Program-made: the position numbers and the translations under genes
Shown: positions 31,152 through 39,727 of the stretch, piece by piece
Numbering within the stretch: the stretch's first letter is position 1
How the letters are laid out: every line of letters begins with the position of its first letter
Notes under the pieces: model-generated
The model's input: the letters and a program-made list of their open reading frames with translations, nothing else
Told to the model about the DNA's origin: nothing
The model's database searches: none
Assembly (NCBI RefSeq): GCF_011764425.1
Contig: NZ_BLPF01000004.1
Span: 1,376,001 to 1,440,000, forward strand
Length of the DNA stretch: 64,000 nucleotides
Direction of reading: 5' to 3'
Origin: Phytohabitans houttuyneae
Lineage (GTDB): Bacteria; Actinomycetota; Actinomycetes; Mycobacteriales; Micromonosporaceae

Positions 31152-32639
31152 ATGACCGCTCCGACCTACTACGTGACGACCACGATCCCGTACGTGAACG
31201 CCCGGCCGCACCTCGGCTTCGCCCTGGAGCTGGTGCAGGCCGACGTGCTCGCGCGGCACCGGCGCCAGCGCGGCGACGCGGTCCGCTTCCTGTCCGGCAC
31301 CGACGACAACTCGCTCAAGAACGTGCTCGCCGCCGCGGCGGAGGGAGTGTCCACACAGGAGCTGGTGGACCGCAACGCGGGCGCGTTCGAGGCGCTGCGC
31401 GATCCGCTGGGCCTGTCGTTCGACGACTTCATCCGGACCAGCCGCGACCCCCGACACCGCCCCGGCGTGGAGCGGCTGTGGCGGGCCTGCGCCGAGGCCG
31501 GCGACCTGTACCGCAAGCACTACGAGGGCCTGTACTGCGTGGGGTGCGAGCAGTACTACACGCCGGCCGAACTCGACGGCGGCCGCTGTCCCGAGCACGG
31601 CACCGAGCCGCAGCGGGTGGCCGAGGAAAACTGGTTCTTCCGCCTGTCCCGCTACCAGGACAGCCTCCTCGCGCTCATCCGCGACGGGCGGCTGCGCATC
31701 GAACCGGCCGCGCGGCGCAACGAGGTGCTCGCCTTCGTCGAGGCGGGGCTGGAGGACTTCAGCATCTCCCGCTCGCACACCCGCGCCCGCGGCTGGGGCA
31801 TCCCGGTGCCCGGCGACGAAAGCCAGGTCATCTACGTGTGGTGGGACGCGCTGGGCAACTACGTCACGTCGCTCGACTACGGCGGCGCGGGCGAGGACTA
31901 CGAGCGCTGGTGGGCGCGCGGCGACCGGCGGGTGCACCTGGTCGGCAAGGGAGTGTTGCGCTTCCACGCCGTGTACTGGCCGGCGATGCTGCTGTCGGCC
32001 GGCGAGCCGCTGCCCACGGACGTGCTGGTGCACGACTACCTGACCGCCGAGGGCAAGAAGATCAGTAAGTCCTCCGGCGCGGTCGTGGATCCGGTCGCCC
32101 TGGTGGAGGGCTACGGCGCGGACGCGGTCCGCTGGTGGCTGCTGCGCGAGGTCCCGAGGGTCGGCGACGCGGACTTCACGGTGGCGCGGCTGACCGCCCG
32201 CTACGAACGGGACCTCGCCAACGACCTCGGCAACCTGGTCAACAGGGTCGTGAGCATGGTCCACCGTTATCGCGGCGGTGCCCCTGGCCGGTACCACCTG
32301 AATGAGGCCGACCCCCTGGTGGCCGCGTGGCGCGCGGCCCCCGGGCGAGTGGACGCGGCGCTGGCGGATTTTGACTTTCGGCTGGCGGCGGCGGGGGTGT
32401 GGCGCGTGGTGGAGGAGGCCAACCGCTACGTCGAGGAGACCCGGCCGTGGCAGCTCGCGCGCACGGACGGCGAGGCGCTGGACCAGGCCCTCGGCGTGCT
32501 GCTGGCCGCGTGCCAGGCGGTCGGCGAGCTGCTCGCGCCGTTTCTGCCGGACGCGGCCGCGCGGATCACCGCCCAGTGCACCCCCGTCGACGGCCGCCTG
32601 CCCGAGCCACGACATTTGTTTCCGCGGCTGTCCTCTTGA
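31152..32639 (+). CDS. metG: methionyl-tRNA synthetase (divergent short form)
   Basis: Charges tRNA-Met with methionine in the cytoplasm. The 495-residue protein has the class I signatures HLGF (HIGH, residue 21) and KISKS (KMSKS, about residue 300), a CVGCEQYY...CPEH zinc knuckle and the anticodon-binding helical domain (RYERDLANDLGNLVNRVVSM). Where ordinary MetRS has GTDEHG, this one has SGTDDNSLKNV; the departure marks a divergent branch, and no C-terminal dimerisation extension is present. It may be a second, back-up or inhibitor-resistant synthetase (inference). AGGAGG lies 5 bases before ATG 31152. Control by the leader described upstream is plausible. Confidence 0.9.
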   Translation: MTAPTYYVTTTIPYVNARPHLGFALELVQADVLARHRRQRGDAVRFLSGTDDNSLKNVLAAAAEGVSTQELVDRNAGAFEALRDPLGLSFDDFIRTSRDPRHRPGVERLWRACAEAGDLYRKHYEGLYCVGCEQYYTPAELDGGRCPEHGTEPQRVAEENWFFRLSRYQDSLLALIRDGRLRIEPAARRNEVLAFVEAGLEDFSISRSHTRARGWGIPVPGDESQVIYVWWDALGNYVTSLDYGGAGEDYERWWARGDRRVHLVGKGVLRFHAVYWPAMLLSAGEPLPTDVLVHDYLTAEGKKISKSSGAVVDPVALVEGYGADAVRWWLLREVPRVGDADFTVARLTARYERDLANDLGNLVNRVVSMVHRYRGGAPGRYHLNEADPLVAAWRAAPGRVDAALADFDFRLAAAGVWRVVEEANRYVEETRPWQLARTDGEALDQALGVLLAACQAVGELLAPFLPDAAARITAQCTPVDGRLPEPRHLFPRLSS

Positions 32640-32689
32640 GGCGGCCCCGTTCGTCGTAGGGCAAGGGAGCAAGCGACGAAGGAGGAACC

Positions 32690-33028
32690 ATGCGGTACAT
32701 GATGCTGGTGACGGCCGACGAGTCGGTGGAGCTGGGCGAGGAGGCCGGCAACGCGGTCACCGAGGCGGCGATGAAGTGGGTCGCGGAGATGGACGGGCGC
32801 GGGGTGCGCGTGCAGGGCAACCGCCTCCGCCCGACCGGCGACGCCACGACGGTGCGCGTGCGCGACGGCGAGGTGCGCCTGGTCGACGGGCCTTTCGCCG
32901 AGACCGCGGAGCAGGTCGCGGGGTACGACATCATCGAGTGTGCCGACCTCGACGAGGCGATCGAGGTGGCGTCGAAGCACCCCGTGGCGAGGTACGGGGC
33001 GATCGAGGTGCGGCCGTTCTGGGACTGA
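32690..33028 (+). CDS. YCII/DGPF-domain protein
   Basis: A 112-residue ferredoxin-like-fold protein of the YCII family. MRYMMLVTADESVELGEE at the start and the central VDGPFAETAEQVAGYDIIE give the DGPFAE signature. Members are often encoded beside ECF sigma factors in actinobacteria; none is adjacent here. The function is uncertain, with small enzymatic roles suggested for some relatives. AAGGAGGAA immediately precedes ATG 32690. It follows metG by 50 bases and may share its transcript. Confidence 0.9.
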   Translation: MRYMMLVTADESVELGEEAGNAVTEAAMKWVAEMDGRGVRVQGNRLRPTGDATTVRVRDGEVRLVDGPFAETAEQVAGYDIIECADLDEAIEVASKHPVARYGAIEVRPFWD

Positions 33029-33040
33029 CGCCGGGACGGC

Positions 33041-33922
33041 TCAGGTGGCGCGGCGGTAACCGTACGTCTCGTGCTTCTTCGTGAAGCCCAGCGACTCGTA
33101 CAGCCGCCGCGCCGCCTCGTTGTCCGCGTTGTGGTTGACCGTCACCGTCGCGATGCCGGCGCCCGCCATCCTGGCCATCGCCTCCACCATCACCGCGCGG
33201 GCGAGGCCGCGGCGCTGGAACGCCGAGTGCGTGCCCACCGGCTCGAAGTGGCCGATCCGGTTGCGACCGTCCACCCAGTACACGGTGAAGGCCGCGATCC
33301 GCCCGTCCGGCGCCACCGCCACGATCTCGCGCGCCGGGTCGTAGCCGGGGCGGGCCATCACCTCGTCGCGGTAGAGCGCGCCGGTCCAGTCTTCGCCGAA
33401 GGACGCGTTGCGCGCCTCGGCCAGCCCGTCCGCGTCCTCGACCGTCGCCGAGCGCACCGTGAAGCCAGGCGCCGCGGCCTCGGGGAGGGCCCCACCGAGC
33501 GGCCGCTCCCGCACGTCGTCCCAGACCCGGAAACGCGCGAAGCCGAGCCGCTCCAGGAGCGCGATGCGCGCGGTGTCGCAGTCGAAGACATCCGTGCCCA
33601 CGTACGCCCGCGCGCTCACCCCGGCGGTCGTCTCCGCCGCGACGCGCAGCATCTGCTCCTCGGCCGCCGAGCCGCGCAGCGCCGGCGCCGCGAACACATC
33701 GAACGCCTCGCCGAACCGCCCGCTGATGCCCAGCCCCACGATGCCCGGCCCGTCTTCCCACACCTGGACCAGCTCACCGACGGGGCGGCGGCCGCGCAGA
33801 TTCTCGTATATACGGTGGGGCAGCTCGCCGATGTGGTCATATCCGCACCGCCCGACCTCAGCGATCCACGCGGCGACGGTCTCCTGCAGCGGTAGCAGGT
33901 CGGCATCACGGTATGGGCGCAT
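33041..33922 (-). CDS. GNAT acetyltransferase, tandem-domain
   Basis: About 293 residues with two GNAT folds. The C-terminal one is complete: FTVRSATVEDADGLAEARN, EPVGTHSAFQRRGLARAVMV (acetyl-CoA loop) and HNADNEAARRLYESLGFTKK. The N-terminal one is degenerate but similar in layout, beginning MRPYRDADLLPLQETV. ATG 33922 (MRPYRD) fits the family start better than the longer upstream frame. This two-domain architecture is seen in mycothiol-synthase-like proteins, but the sequence is not close enough to call MshD. The acceptor is unknown. Confidence 0.83.
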   Translation of the reverse strand: MRPYRDADLLPLQETVAAWIAEVGRCGYDHIGELPHRIYENLRGRRPVGELVQVWEDGPGIVGLGISGRFGEAFDVFAAPALRGSAAEEQMLRVAAETTAGVSARAYVGTDVFDCDTARIALLERLGFARFRVWDDVRERPLGGALPEAAAPGFTVRSATVEDADGLAEARNASFGEDWTGALYRDEVMARPGYDPAREIVAVAPDGRIAAFTVYWVDGRNRIGHFEPVGTHSAFQRRGLARAVMVEAMARMAGAGIATVTVNHNADNEAARRLYESLGFTKKHETYGYRRAT

Positions 33923-34020
33923 CCGCACGCTTCGGAGCCTAAATACCACCGGCCCGCCGGTCATGCCGTTTTCCGGCCGCGCCGCTCGCGCGCTTCCGCG
34001 CTCCGCGCTCCGCGCCCGCC

Positions 34021-34055
34021 ACTCAAGATCCCAGCAAAATCCCTGATTTTGTCGT
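34021..34055 (-). repeat. short intergenic repeat shared with 1503-1533
   Basis: Reverse-complement copy of the element near 1503. Here CAAAATC and GATTTTG (about 34035-34052) form a 7-bp stem. It lies 27 bases after the stop of the leftward small membrane protein. The surrounding 33965-34020 is a run of GCGC-rich low-complexity DNA. Confidence 0.55.
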
Positions 34056-34081
34056 CAACTCGCGCGCGGCGGCAGTGCTCA

Positions 34082-34351
34082 TCATTCGAAGAGGGAGTAG
34101 TGGCGGTTGGGGTCGGCGCGGTGGCGGATGCGGATGCGGCGGACGACGACCGCGATGTCGATCACAGCGACCACCGCGAGCGCGGCGGTGATGATCGCCA
34201 GCACCGGCTGGCCGGCCAGTGCCAGCAGCACGGTGAAGACGATCATGATGACGGCGCCGGCAGTGGCGAGAAGAAGTCGCAGGTTGAGGGCGCTGTACGC
34301 GTGTCCGACCGTCCCCCGCCGGCCGCGGGGCTGCCCGGGTTGTGTGGCCAT
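34082..34351 (-). CDS. small two-helix membrane protein (DUF6343-like)
   Basis: An 89-residue protein. After a basic start (MATQPGQPRGRRGTVGHAYSALNLRLLL) are two adjacent membrane segments, LATAGAVIMIVFTVLLALAG and VLAIITAALAVVAVIDIAVV, and a basic tail (RRIRIRHRADPNRHYSLFE). The SALNLRLLL segment before the first helix is typical of DUF6343-type actinobacterial proteins. The role is unknown. An upstream extension of the frame into A+T-rich DNA is ignored because it lacks this character. Confidence 0.72.
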   Translation of the reverse strand: MATQPGQPRGRRGTVGHAYSALNLRLLLATAGAVIMIVFTVLLALAGQPVLAIITAALAVVAVIDIAVVVRRIRIRHRADPNRHYSLFE

Positions 34352-34643
34352 GTTTTCCCGATACCCGATCCTATGGGTTCCACACTTGATAAATGATTTT
34401 GCACGGCCGCTACCTGCGATTACGTAGAAGATCGGAGTGAGGGATTGACAGGGGTAAGGTGCTCGCCGAGAATCTTGAGGGACTGCAGCGCCGCTGTCCA
34501 AATTGCCGATTTGAGTTTGGCCTGCGTCGTCCATTTCTCGTCGCCTGAAACCTTCTCCGAAGGGCGGGGACGCCGTGCGTGGTGGCCTATTGTGCTTGCC
34601 TTATCCTGCACTGTTACCGACGACAAGAGCGCAGGTCGCGGAC

Positions 34644-35657
34644 GTGACACGCGATCTGTCGTATTCGGGGGTAATTGAAGCGCTCTTCGATCCCGGTCTA
34701 TGGGATGGCGAGTGGTCGGACATTGTGGCCACCGAAGGTGACGACCCCGAGTTTGTTGAGCATGACCGTTATTTCCGGGTCACCCGTGCGAAACATAGAC
34801 CAGCCTTCGCGTTTGTGCGAGGTCTCCTTCAAACGCATTCTTGGGTACACGAAAACGGCCTGGCCATGGGCCTTTCGATCGTTGATCCGGTGGAGTGGCA
34901 GGAGATGTTCGCGGGGCTGGACGCCCTGCTGAGGTACGCGGCAGGCGACCGCCTCAAAGAAGGCGTGCCGGTCGTCCTGCGCCCCGCTCCGCGCCACACC
35001 GCGACCGACTACGACCCCGAGCGGCGGTGGCTGATCGGCCACCAGTTCTTCTTCGCGCTGCTGCAGGGCGTGGTGGTCGGGCTCAACTGCTACCTGGAGG
35101 CCAGCGCGTCCGGCGACGGCGACCCGGACGGCGAGGCGGCCGCCGACGCCGACGCGGCGGTGCGGGTGGCGGCGGCGTTCATGCGCAGCTCGGCGGCGGC
35201 GATCAAGTTCACCTCCGACTTCGGCCCCCTCGACTACGACACGCTCGTCCGCCCGGCGATGAGCCCGCCCAGCGTGCGTGAGGGCTTCAGCGGGTTGCAG
35301 ACGCGCGACCACGCCCACCTGATCAGCCTCTTCGCGCGGATGCGGGCGAGCGCGGCGGCGCACGGCGAAGGGCCGGCGAGCGAGGCGTTCGAGCAGTTCG
35401 TCGACGCGACCGTCACGGCGTACGAAGCCCACAAGTTCATCTGCGCCCGCTTCGGCGGCGACGTCCTGCCCAGCCTGCGGATGGCCGCCGCCTCCCGCGG
35501 CCGTACCACCCAGGCCGGCCTCACCGCACTGCGCCAGCTGATGCGGGCCCGCCTGTTCGCGCTGACCCCCGAGGGCACGCCGGCCCGCGCGGCCGTACCC
35601 ACGTCGGTCCTCGGGTCCGAGCGTCCCGCCTCGATCGATCGGAGCCAACGTCGATGA
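34644..35657 (+). CDS. protein of unknown function, translationally coupled to an aromatic monooxygenase
   Basis: About 337 residues, almost all alpha-helical, with no signal peptide or membrane segment. Recognisable runs are GVIEALFDPGLWDGEWSDIV, RRWLIGHQFFFALLQGVVVG and DHAHLISLFARMRA; several His and a Cys could bind a cofactor. I do not recognise the family. A helical haem-dioxygenase-like fold (PrnB/IDO type) is one untested idea. GTG 34644 is preferred to GTG 34575. Its stop overlaps the start of the monooxygenase gene (ATGA 35654-35657), so the two products are probably needed together. The 34352-34643 region before it is A+T-richer and holds the promoter, but no clear element. Confidence 0.7.
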   Translation: MTRDLSYSGVIEALFDPGLWDGEWSDIVATEGDDPEFVEHDRYFRVTRAKHRPAFAFVRGLLQTHSWVHENGLAMGLSIVDPVEWQEMFAGLDALLRYAAGDRLKEGVPVVLRPAPRHTATDYDPERRWLIGHQFFFALLQGVVVGLNCYLEASASGDGDPDGEAAADADAAVRVAAAFMRSSAAAIKFTSDFGPLDYDTLVRPAMSPPSVREGFSGLQTRDHAHLISLFARMRASAAAHGEGPASEAFEQFVDATVTAYEAHKFICARFGGDVLPSLRMAAASRGRTTQAGLTALRQLMRARLFALTPEGTPARAAVPTSVLGSERPASIDRSQRR

Positions 35658-36837
35658 CAACCACCCAGGTCGGCATCGTCGGCGCGGGACCCGCCGGGAT
35701 GCTCGTCGCCACTCTGCTGCGCCGGGCCGGCGTCGACTGCGTGGTCGTCGAGCAGCGCGACCGGGCGTACGTGGAGCAGCGTTCCCGCGGCGGCACCGTC
35801 GAGCACCGCGTGGTAGACCTGCTGCGCCGCCACGACCTCGCCGGCGGGCTGCTGAGCACCGGACAGGTGGAAAACAAGATCGAGTTCCGCATGGGCGGGC
35901 GGCGCTACCCCCTGCGGTACGACCCGATCGCGCAGGGGCGCAGCCACTACATCTACCCGCAGCAGTTTCTCGTGCGCGACCTCGTCGAGGCGTACCTGGC
36001 CGACGGCGGCGACCTCCGCTTCGAGACCCCGCCCGCGTGATCACCGGCATCGAGGGCAGCCACCCGCGGATCGAGGTGGAGAGCCCGGCCGGCGGCACCG
36101 AGGTCATCGAGTGCGAGGTGGTCGTCGGCGCCGACGGCGAGTACGGCGTCGCCCGCCGCACCGTGCCCGCCGGCGCGCTGCACACCTACGAGCACCAGTA
36201 CGAGTACGCCTGGCTGGCCGTCCTCGCGCAGGCGCCGCCCTCCAGCGACTGCGTCATCAACGCCATCCACGAGTCGGGCTCGTGCGTGCACGTGCGCCGT
36301 ACCCCCGAGGTGAGCCGCTTCTACCTGCAGTGCGAGCGCGACGACACGACGGAAGACTGGCCGGAGGAGCGCATCTGGAAGGAGATCCGGCTGCGCCTCG
36401 CGCTGGACGAGCCGTGGACCCTCCACGAAGGACCGATCCTCTCCACCGGCATGGTGCGCATGCGGAGCCTCGTCTGCGCGCCGATGCGGCACGGTTCGCT
36501 CTTCCTGGCCGGCGACGCGGCACACGTGGTGCCTCCGGTCGGCGGCAAGGGCTTCAACGTGGCGCTGGCCGACGCGGAGGAGCTCGCGCTCGCGCTGATG
36601 GACCGCTTCATCCGCCACGACCACGAGCGCCTCGACGGCTACTCCGAGACGCGGCTGGCGCGCATCTGGCGCATCCAGGAGTTTGTGCACTGGATGATGG
36701 ACCTGGTCAACACGCCTGGCCTGGGCACGCCGACCGCGCCCTTCCTGCACCGGGTGCAGATGGCCCGGCTGGAGCGGATCATCGCCTCGCCGTCGTACGG
36801 CACGGCCTTCCTGGAGGACTACATCGGCTACTGGTGA
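35654..36837 (+). pseudogene. 4-hydroxybenzoate 3-monooxygenase-like flavoprotein with one apparent frameshift
   Basis: The coding sense starts GIVGAGPAGMLVATLLRRAG (FAD-binding GxGxxG) and reaches a stop at 36038-36040 after LRFETPPA. It continues in another frame from ITGIEGSHPRIEV to LEDYIGYW at 36837. Adding one G at about 36036 joins both parts into a product of about 394 residues, the normal PobA length. GDAAHVVPPVGGKGFNVALAD and MRSLVCAPMRHGSLFLAGD match PobA closely. By alignment from memory, the substrate-contacting Arg214, Arg220, Tyr222 and Tyr201 are kept and Ser212 is Val. If functional it would hydroxylate 4-hydroxybenzoate or a close relative to the catechol. The coupled upstream unknown gene is unusual for PobA. 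Confidence 0.82.
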
Positions 36838-36885
36838 GCCGCCCGTCGCGGTGGTTTGCCGGATCGACCCTGGCAAACCGCACGG

Positions 36886-37833
36886 TCAGCGCAGCACGTT
36901 CGTCGCGCGCCACTCGTCGCCGGTCGACAGCACCACCTCGTCGCCGGCCGCCACCGTGCGGGGTGTCGCGAGTGGACTGAACGCCTCCGTCGTCCACACC
37001 GAGTGCCCACCGCAGAGCAGCTCCTGCGTCCAGATCACGCCGCTGAGCCGGCCGGGCGTGGCGACCGTGAGCCGCACCTCGGGCGGAAAGCCGGTGAAGG
37101 CCGGCCCCGTGTAGTCGAACGTCGCGAAGTCGTGGCTCCCGGTCAGCACCCGCACGTCTTTGCGCGGGAAGCGGAGCGAACCCATCGTGGTGGGGGAGCG
37201 CCACTGTGGACGCACCGCGCTCTCCGGCCGGCTCGCCGACCGCGCGACGCCCTGCTTGGCGGCGTCGACCAGCGGCTGGAAGTCAAGCCCGTACGCCCCG
37301 CGCAGGCTGCCGGCTGCCTCGTCGAGGTCGGCCAGCTCGGTGGGCAGGTCCCAGTCGAGGCGGTCGCACCCCACCGCGCGGTAGCGCACGGCCTCGGGCA
37401 GCACTGTGGCGTCGTCGGCGCAGAACCGGTCACGGACCTCGTACACCATACGGGCGCGGTCCTCGTCGACCAGCGGGTTGTTGACGTGGATGAACGCGAG
37501 CAGCAGGTCGAAGCGGCGGCTCAGGTCGACGCCGGACAGCTCAAGCTGGGACAGGTCGCCCTCGACCACCGTCATCCGGTCGGTCAACCCGTTGTGCGCG
37601 GCCAGCGCCCGCGCCATCTCCACGTGGTGGCGGTCGACCGCCACCACCTCGCCCGCACCCGCGGACAGGGCCACAAAGGACAGCAGCCCACTGCCGGTGC
37701 CGGCGTCGAGCACCCGGGCGCCGGGCCGCACCGCGGCGGCCACCGCCCGCTGCACGGCGTGGCCGCGGTCGAGGCTGAGCAGCAGTCGCATGTGGAGGTC
37801 GACGGTGAACGGAATGTCGCCGGGCTTGGCCAC
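36886..37833 (-). CDS. SAM-dependent methyltransferase, PRMT-like
   Basis: A 315-residue class I methyltransferase. IPFTVDLHMRLLLSLDRG precedes motif I VLDAGTGSGLLSFVALSAGA; VAVDRHHVEMARALAAHNG is motif II. The architecture resembles protein-arginine methyltransferases: a Rossmann domain followed by a beta-barrel (VRVLTGSHDFATFDYTGPAF). The paired acidic double-E loop is not obvious, so small molecules are also possible acceptors. GGAGG lies 4 bases before GTG 37833. It is divergent from the glycosyltransferase gene by only 57 bases, suggesting shared control. Confidence 0.82.
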   Translation of the reverse strand: MAKPGDIPFTVDLHMRLLLSLDRGHAVQRAVAAAVRPGARVLDAGTGSGLLSFVALSAGAGEVVAVDRHHVEMARALAAHNGLTDRMTVVEGDLSQLELSGVDLSRRFDLLLAFIHVNNPLVDEDRARMVYEVRDRFCADDATVLPEAVRYRAVGCDRLDWDLPTELADLDEAAGSLRGAYGLDFQPLVDAAKQGVARSASRPESAVRPQWRSPTTMGSLRFPRKDVRVLTGSHDFATFDYTGPAFTGFPPEVRLTVATPGRLSGVIWTQELLCGGHSVWTTEAFSPLATPRTVAAGDEVVLSTGDEWRATNVLR

Positions 37834-37890
37834 GGATCCTCCATGATGGACGAACGAGGGTTCGCGTCGGTCAATGCTACCGTTGGCCCG

Positions 37891-39063
37891 GTGCGCGTGC
37901 TCTTCGCGGTCTCCCCGGGCATCGGCCACCTCTTCCCGACCGTCCCACTCGCCTGGGCACTCCGCGCTGCCGGCCACGACGTGCTGGTCGCCACCGCGGC
38001 CGAGAGCGTCGAGGCGGCGGCGCACGCCGGGCTCGCGACCGTCGACACCGCACCGGCCGGCGCCATCGCGGCGATCTTCGGCGCGGCCACCGGCCCACCC
38101 GACGAGCGCGCCCGCCGGATGAGCGAGCGCGGGCGGCGCATCGCCGAGGCCGGGCACGAGGTGCACGAGCTGCTGCTGCGCACGTTCGGCCAGGTCTCCG
38201 CGGTGACGGCCGCCGCGACCGTCGAAGCGGCCCGGCGGTGGCGGCCCGACCTCGTGGTCCACTCCCGGCTCCAGGGCGCCGGCCTGGCGGCCGCCCGCGC
38301 GCTGGGCGTGCCCGCCGTCGAGCACGGCTTCAGCCTCCAGAGCGAGCCCGACCTCGCGGCCCGCTTCCTGCCCCACCTCGCCGAGGCGTACGAGCGGGCC
38401 GGCACGCCACTCGCCCTCCCAGCCCGCCGCGCGGTCATCCACGTCGCCCCGCCGGAGATGATGCTGGGCCCGCGGGGCGAGGCCTGGTCTATGCGGTACG
38501 TGCCCTACAACGCCGGCGGCGGGCTCCCGGAGTGGCTGTGGCGGCCGCCCGAGCGCCCGCGCGTGCTGATCACGATGGGCACGGTGGTGCCGCGCCTGCA
38601 GGGCGTGGGCGGCCTCGCCCGGATGCTTGCCGCCGCCCCCGACGTCGACGCCGACTTCGTGCTCGCGCTGGGCGGCGATGCCGACCTGGCCCCGCTCGGC
38701 AAGCTCCCGCCCAACGTGCGCCCGGTCGGCTGGGTCCCCCTCCACCACCTGCTGCCCGGCACCGCCGCGGTGGTCCACCACGGCGGCTCGGGCACGACGA
38801 TGGCCGCGCTGGCCGCCGGCGTGCCCCAGCTGATCCTGCCGCACGGCGCCGACCAGTTCATCAACGCGAGCGCCGCCGCCGACCTGGGCCTGGGCACCTG
38901 GTGCCCGCCGGCCGAGGTCGACGCCGGCACGGTCTCGAAGCTGCTGGCCGACGCCACGACCGCGGCGTCCGCGCGTGCGGCGGCCGCCCGGATGGCCGAG
39001 CTGCCGACCCCGGCCGACCTGGTCACCCGCCTGGCCGCCCTCGCGCGGGCGAGCGACGCCTGA
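37891..39063 (+). CDS. UGT/MGT-family glycosyltransferase (GT1)
   Basis: A 390-residue nucleotide-sugar-dependent glycosyltransferase with the GT-B fold. VRVLFAVSPGIGHLFPTVPLAWALRAAGH is the N-terminal signature, shown as GIGHLFPTVPLAWAL. The C-terminal donor site reads GWVPLHHLLPGTAAVVHHGG then GSGTTMAALAAGVPQLILP. These belong to the macrolide/aglycone glycosyltransferases, which attach sugars to natural products or xenobiotics. No deoxysugar genes are nearby, so it could use common UDP-glucose, perhaps for detoxification. Start is GTG 37891, at which the first beta strand begins. Confidence 0.9.
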   Translation: MRVLFAVSPGIGHLFPTVPLAWALRAAGHDVLVATAAESVEAAAHAGLATVDTAPAGAIAAIFGAATGPPDERARRMSERGRRIAEAGHEVHELLLRTFGQVSAVTAAATVEAARRWRPDLVVHSRLQGAGLAAARALGVPAVEHGFSLQSEPDLAARFLPHLAEAYERAGTPLALPARRAVIHVAPPEMMLGPRGEAWSMRYVPYNAGGGLPEWLWRPPERPRVLITMGTVVPRLQGVGGLARMLAAAPDVDADFVLALGGDADLAPLGKLPPNVRPVGWVPLHHLLPGTAAVVHHGGSGTTMAALAAGVPQLILPHGADQFINASAAADLGLGTWCPPAEVDAGTVSKLLADATTAASARAAAARMAELPTPADLVTRLAALARASDA

Positions 39064-39066
39064 CGA

Positions 39067-39717
39067 TCAGCGGATGACCGCCTCCACCTCCACCTCGACG
39101 AGCCAGCCCGCCACCGGCAGGCTGGCCACCTCGATCGTGGTGCGGGACGGCCTGGCGCGGTTGGGGACGTGCGGCGGCGCCGGCGGCGCGGTGCCTAGCG
39201 GCACCGGCACCACGGCGCCGCTGACGAGGTCGATGTTGGCGAAAAACTGGCGGTACGCGCGGTTCCACCCCGCATAGTCGGCCGACGGTGAGCCCGGCGC
39301 GTTGTCCAGGAAGACGCGCATCGAGATGACGTCGCCGACGTCGAGCTTTACCGAGGCCAGGTTTTCGGCGATGCGGGCCAGCGCGTTCCAGCTCTGCGCC
39401 TCGGTGATCGTGACGCCGGCCGGCAGCGCGGCGCCGGGAAACTGGGCCGGGTCGATGTACGCCTCCGGCGTCCCGGCCGGCGCACCGGTGTTGCGGGCTG
39501 CCGGGCCGGTGCCGCTGCTGCGGTAGAGCGCGACGAGGCCGCCGACGCTCACACCGTTCGCGATGAGGGGGTTGCTCTGCCCGGCGGGCAGGTTGGGCTC
39601 GACCTCGGTCGGCCGCAGCCGGGAGCGGCCGCCGTGTGCGGACGCGGGGGCGGCCACCGTGGCGGAGACCGCGGCGGTGGGAAGGGTGACGGCCAGGAGC
39701 CGGCGGGACATGCGCAT
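39067..39717 (-). CDS. exported RidA/YjgF-family protein
   Basis: About 216 residues, longer than cytoplasmic RidA (about 130) because it has a signal peptide (RRLLAVTLPTAAVSATVAAP, cleavage near ASAHG) and an N-terminal extension. The RidA fold begins at NPLIANGVSVGGLVALYRSSG and ends in SLPVAGWLVEVEVEAV. Conserved helices are TEAQSWNALARIAENLASV and the GWNRAYRQFF segment. RidA proteins hydrolyse reactive imines released by amino-acid and amine oxidases. The upstream gene is a Tat-exported amine oxidase, so the pair is likely to work together outside the cytoplasm. The catalytic Arg of true RidA is not evident, suggesting an Rid1-7-type member. Start is ATG 39717. Confidence 0.82.
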   Translation of the reverse strand: MRMSRRLLAVTLPTAAVSATVAAPASAHGGRSRLRPTEVEPNLPAGQSNPLIANGVSVGGLVALYRSSGTGPAARNTGAPAGTPEAYIDPAQFPGAALPAGVTITEAQSWNALARIAENLASVKLDVGDVISMRVFLDNAPGSPSADYAGWNRAYRQFFANIDLVSGAVVPVPLGTAPPAPPHVPNRARPSRTTIEVASLPVAGWLVEVEVEAVIR

Positions 39718-39727
39718 GGTTGACCCC

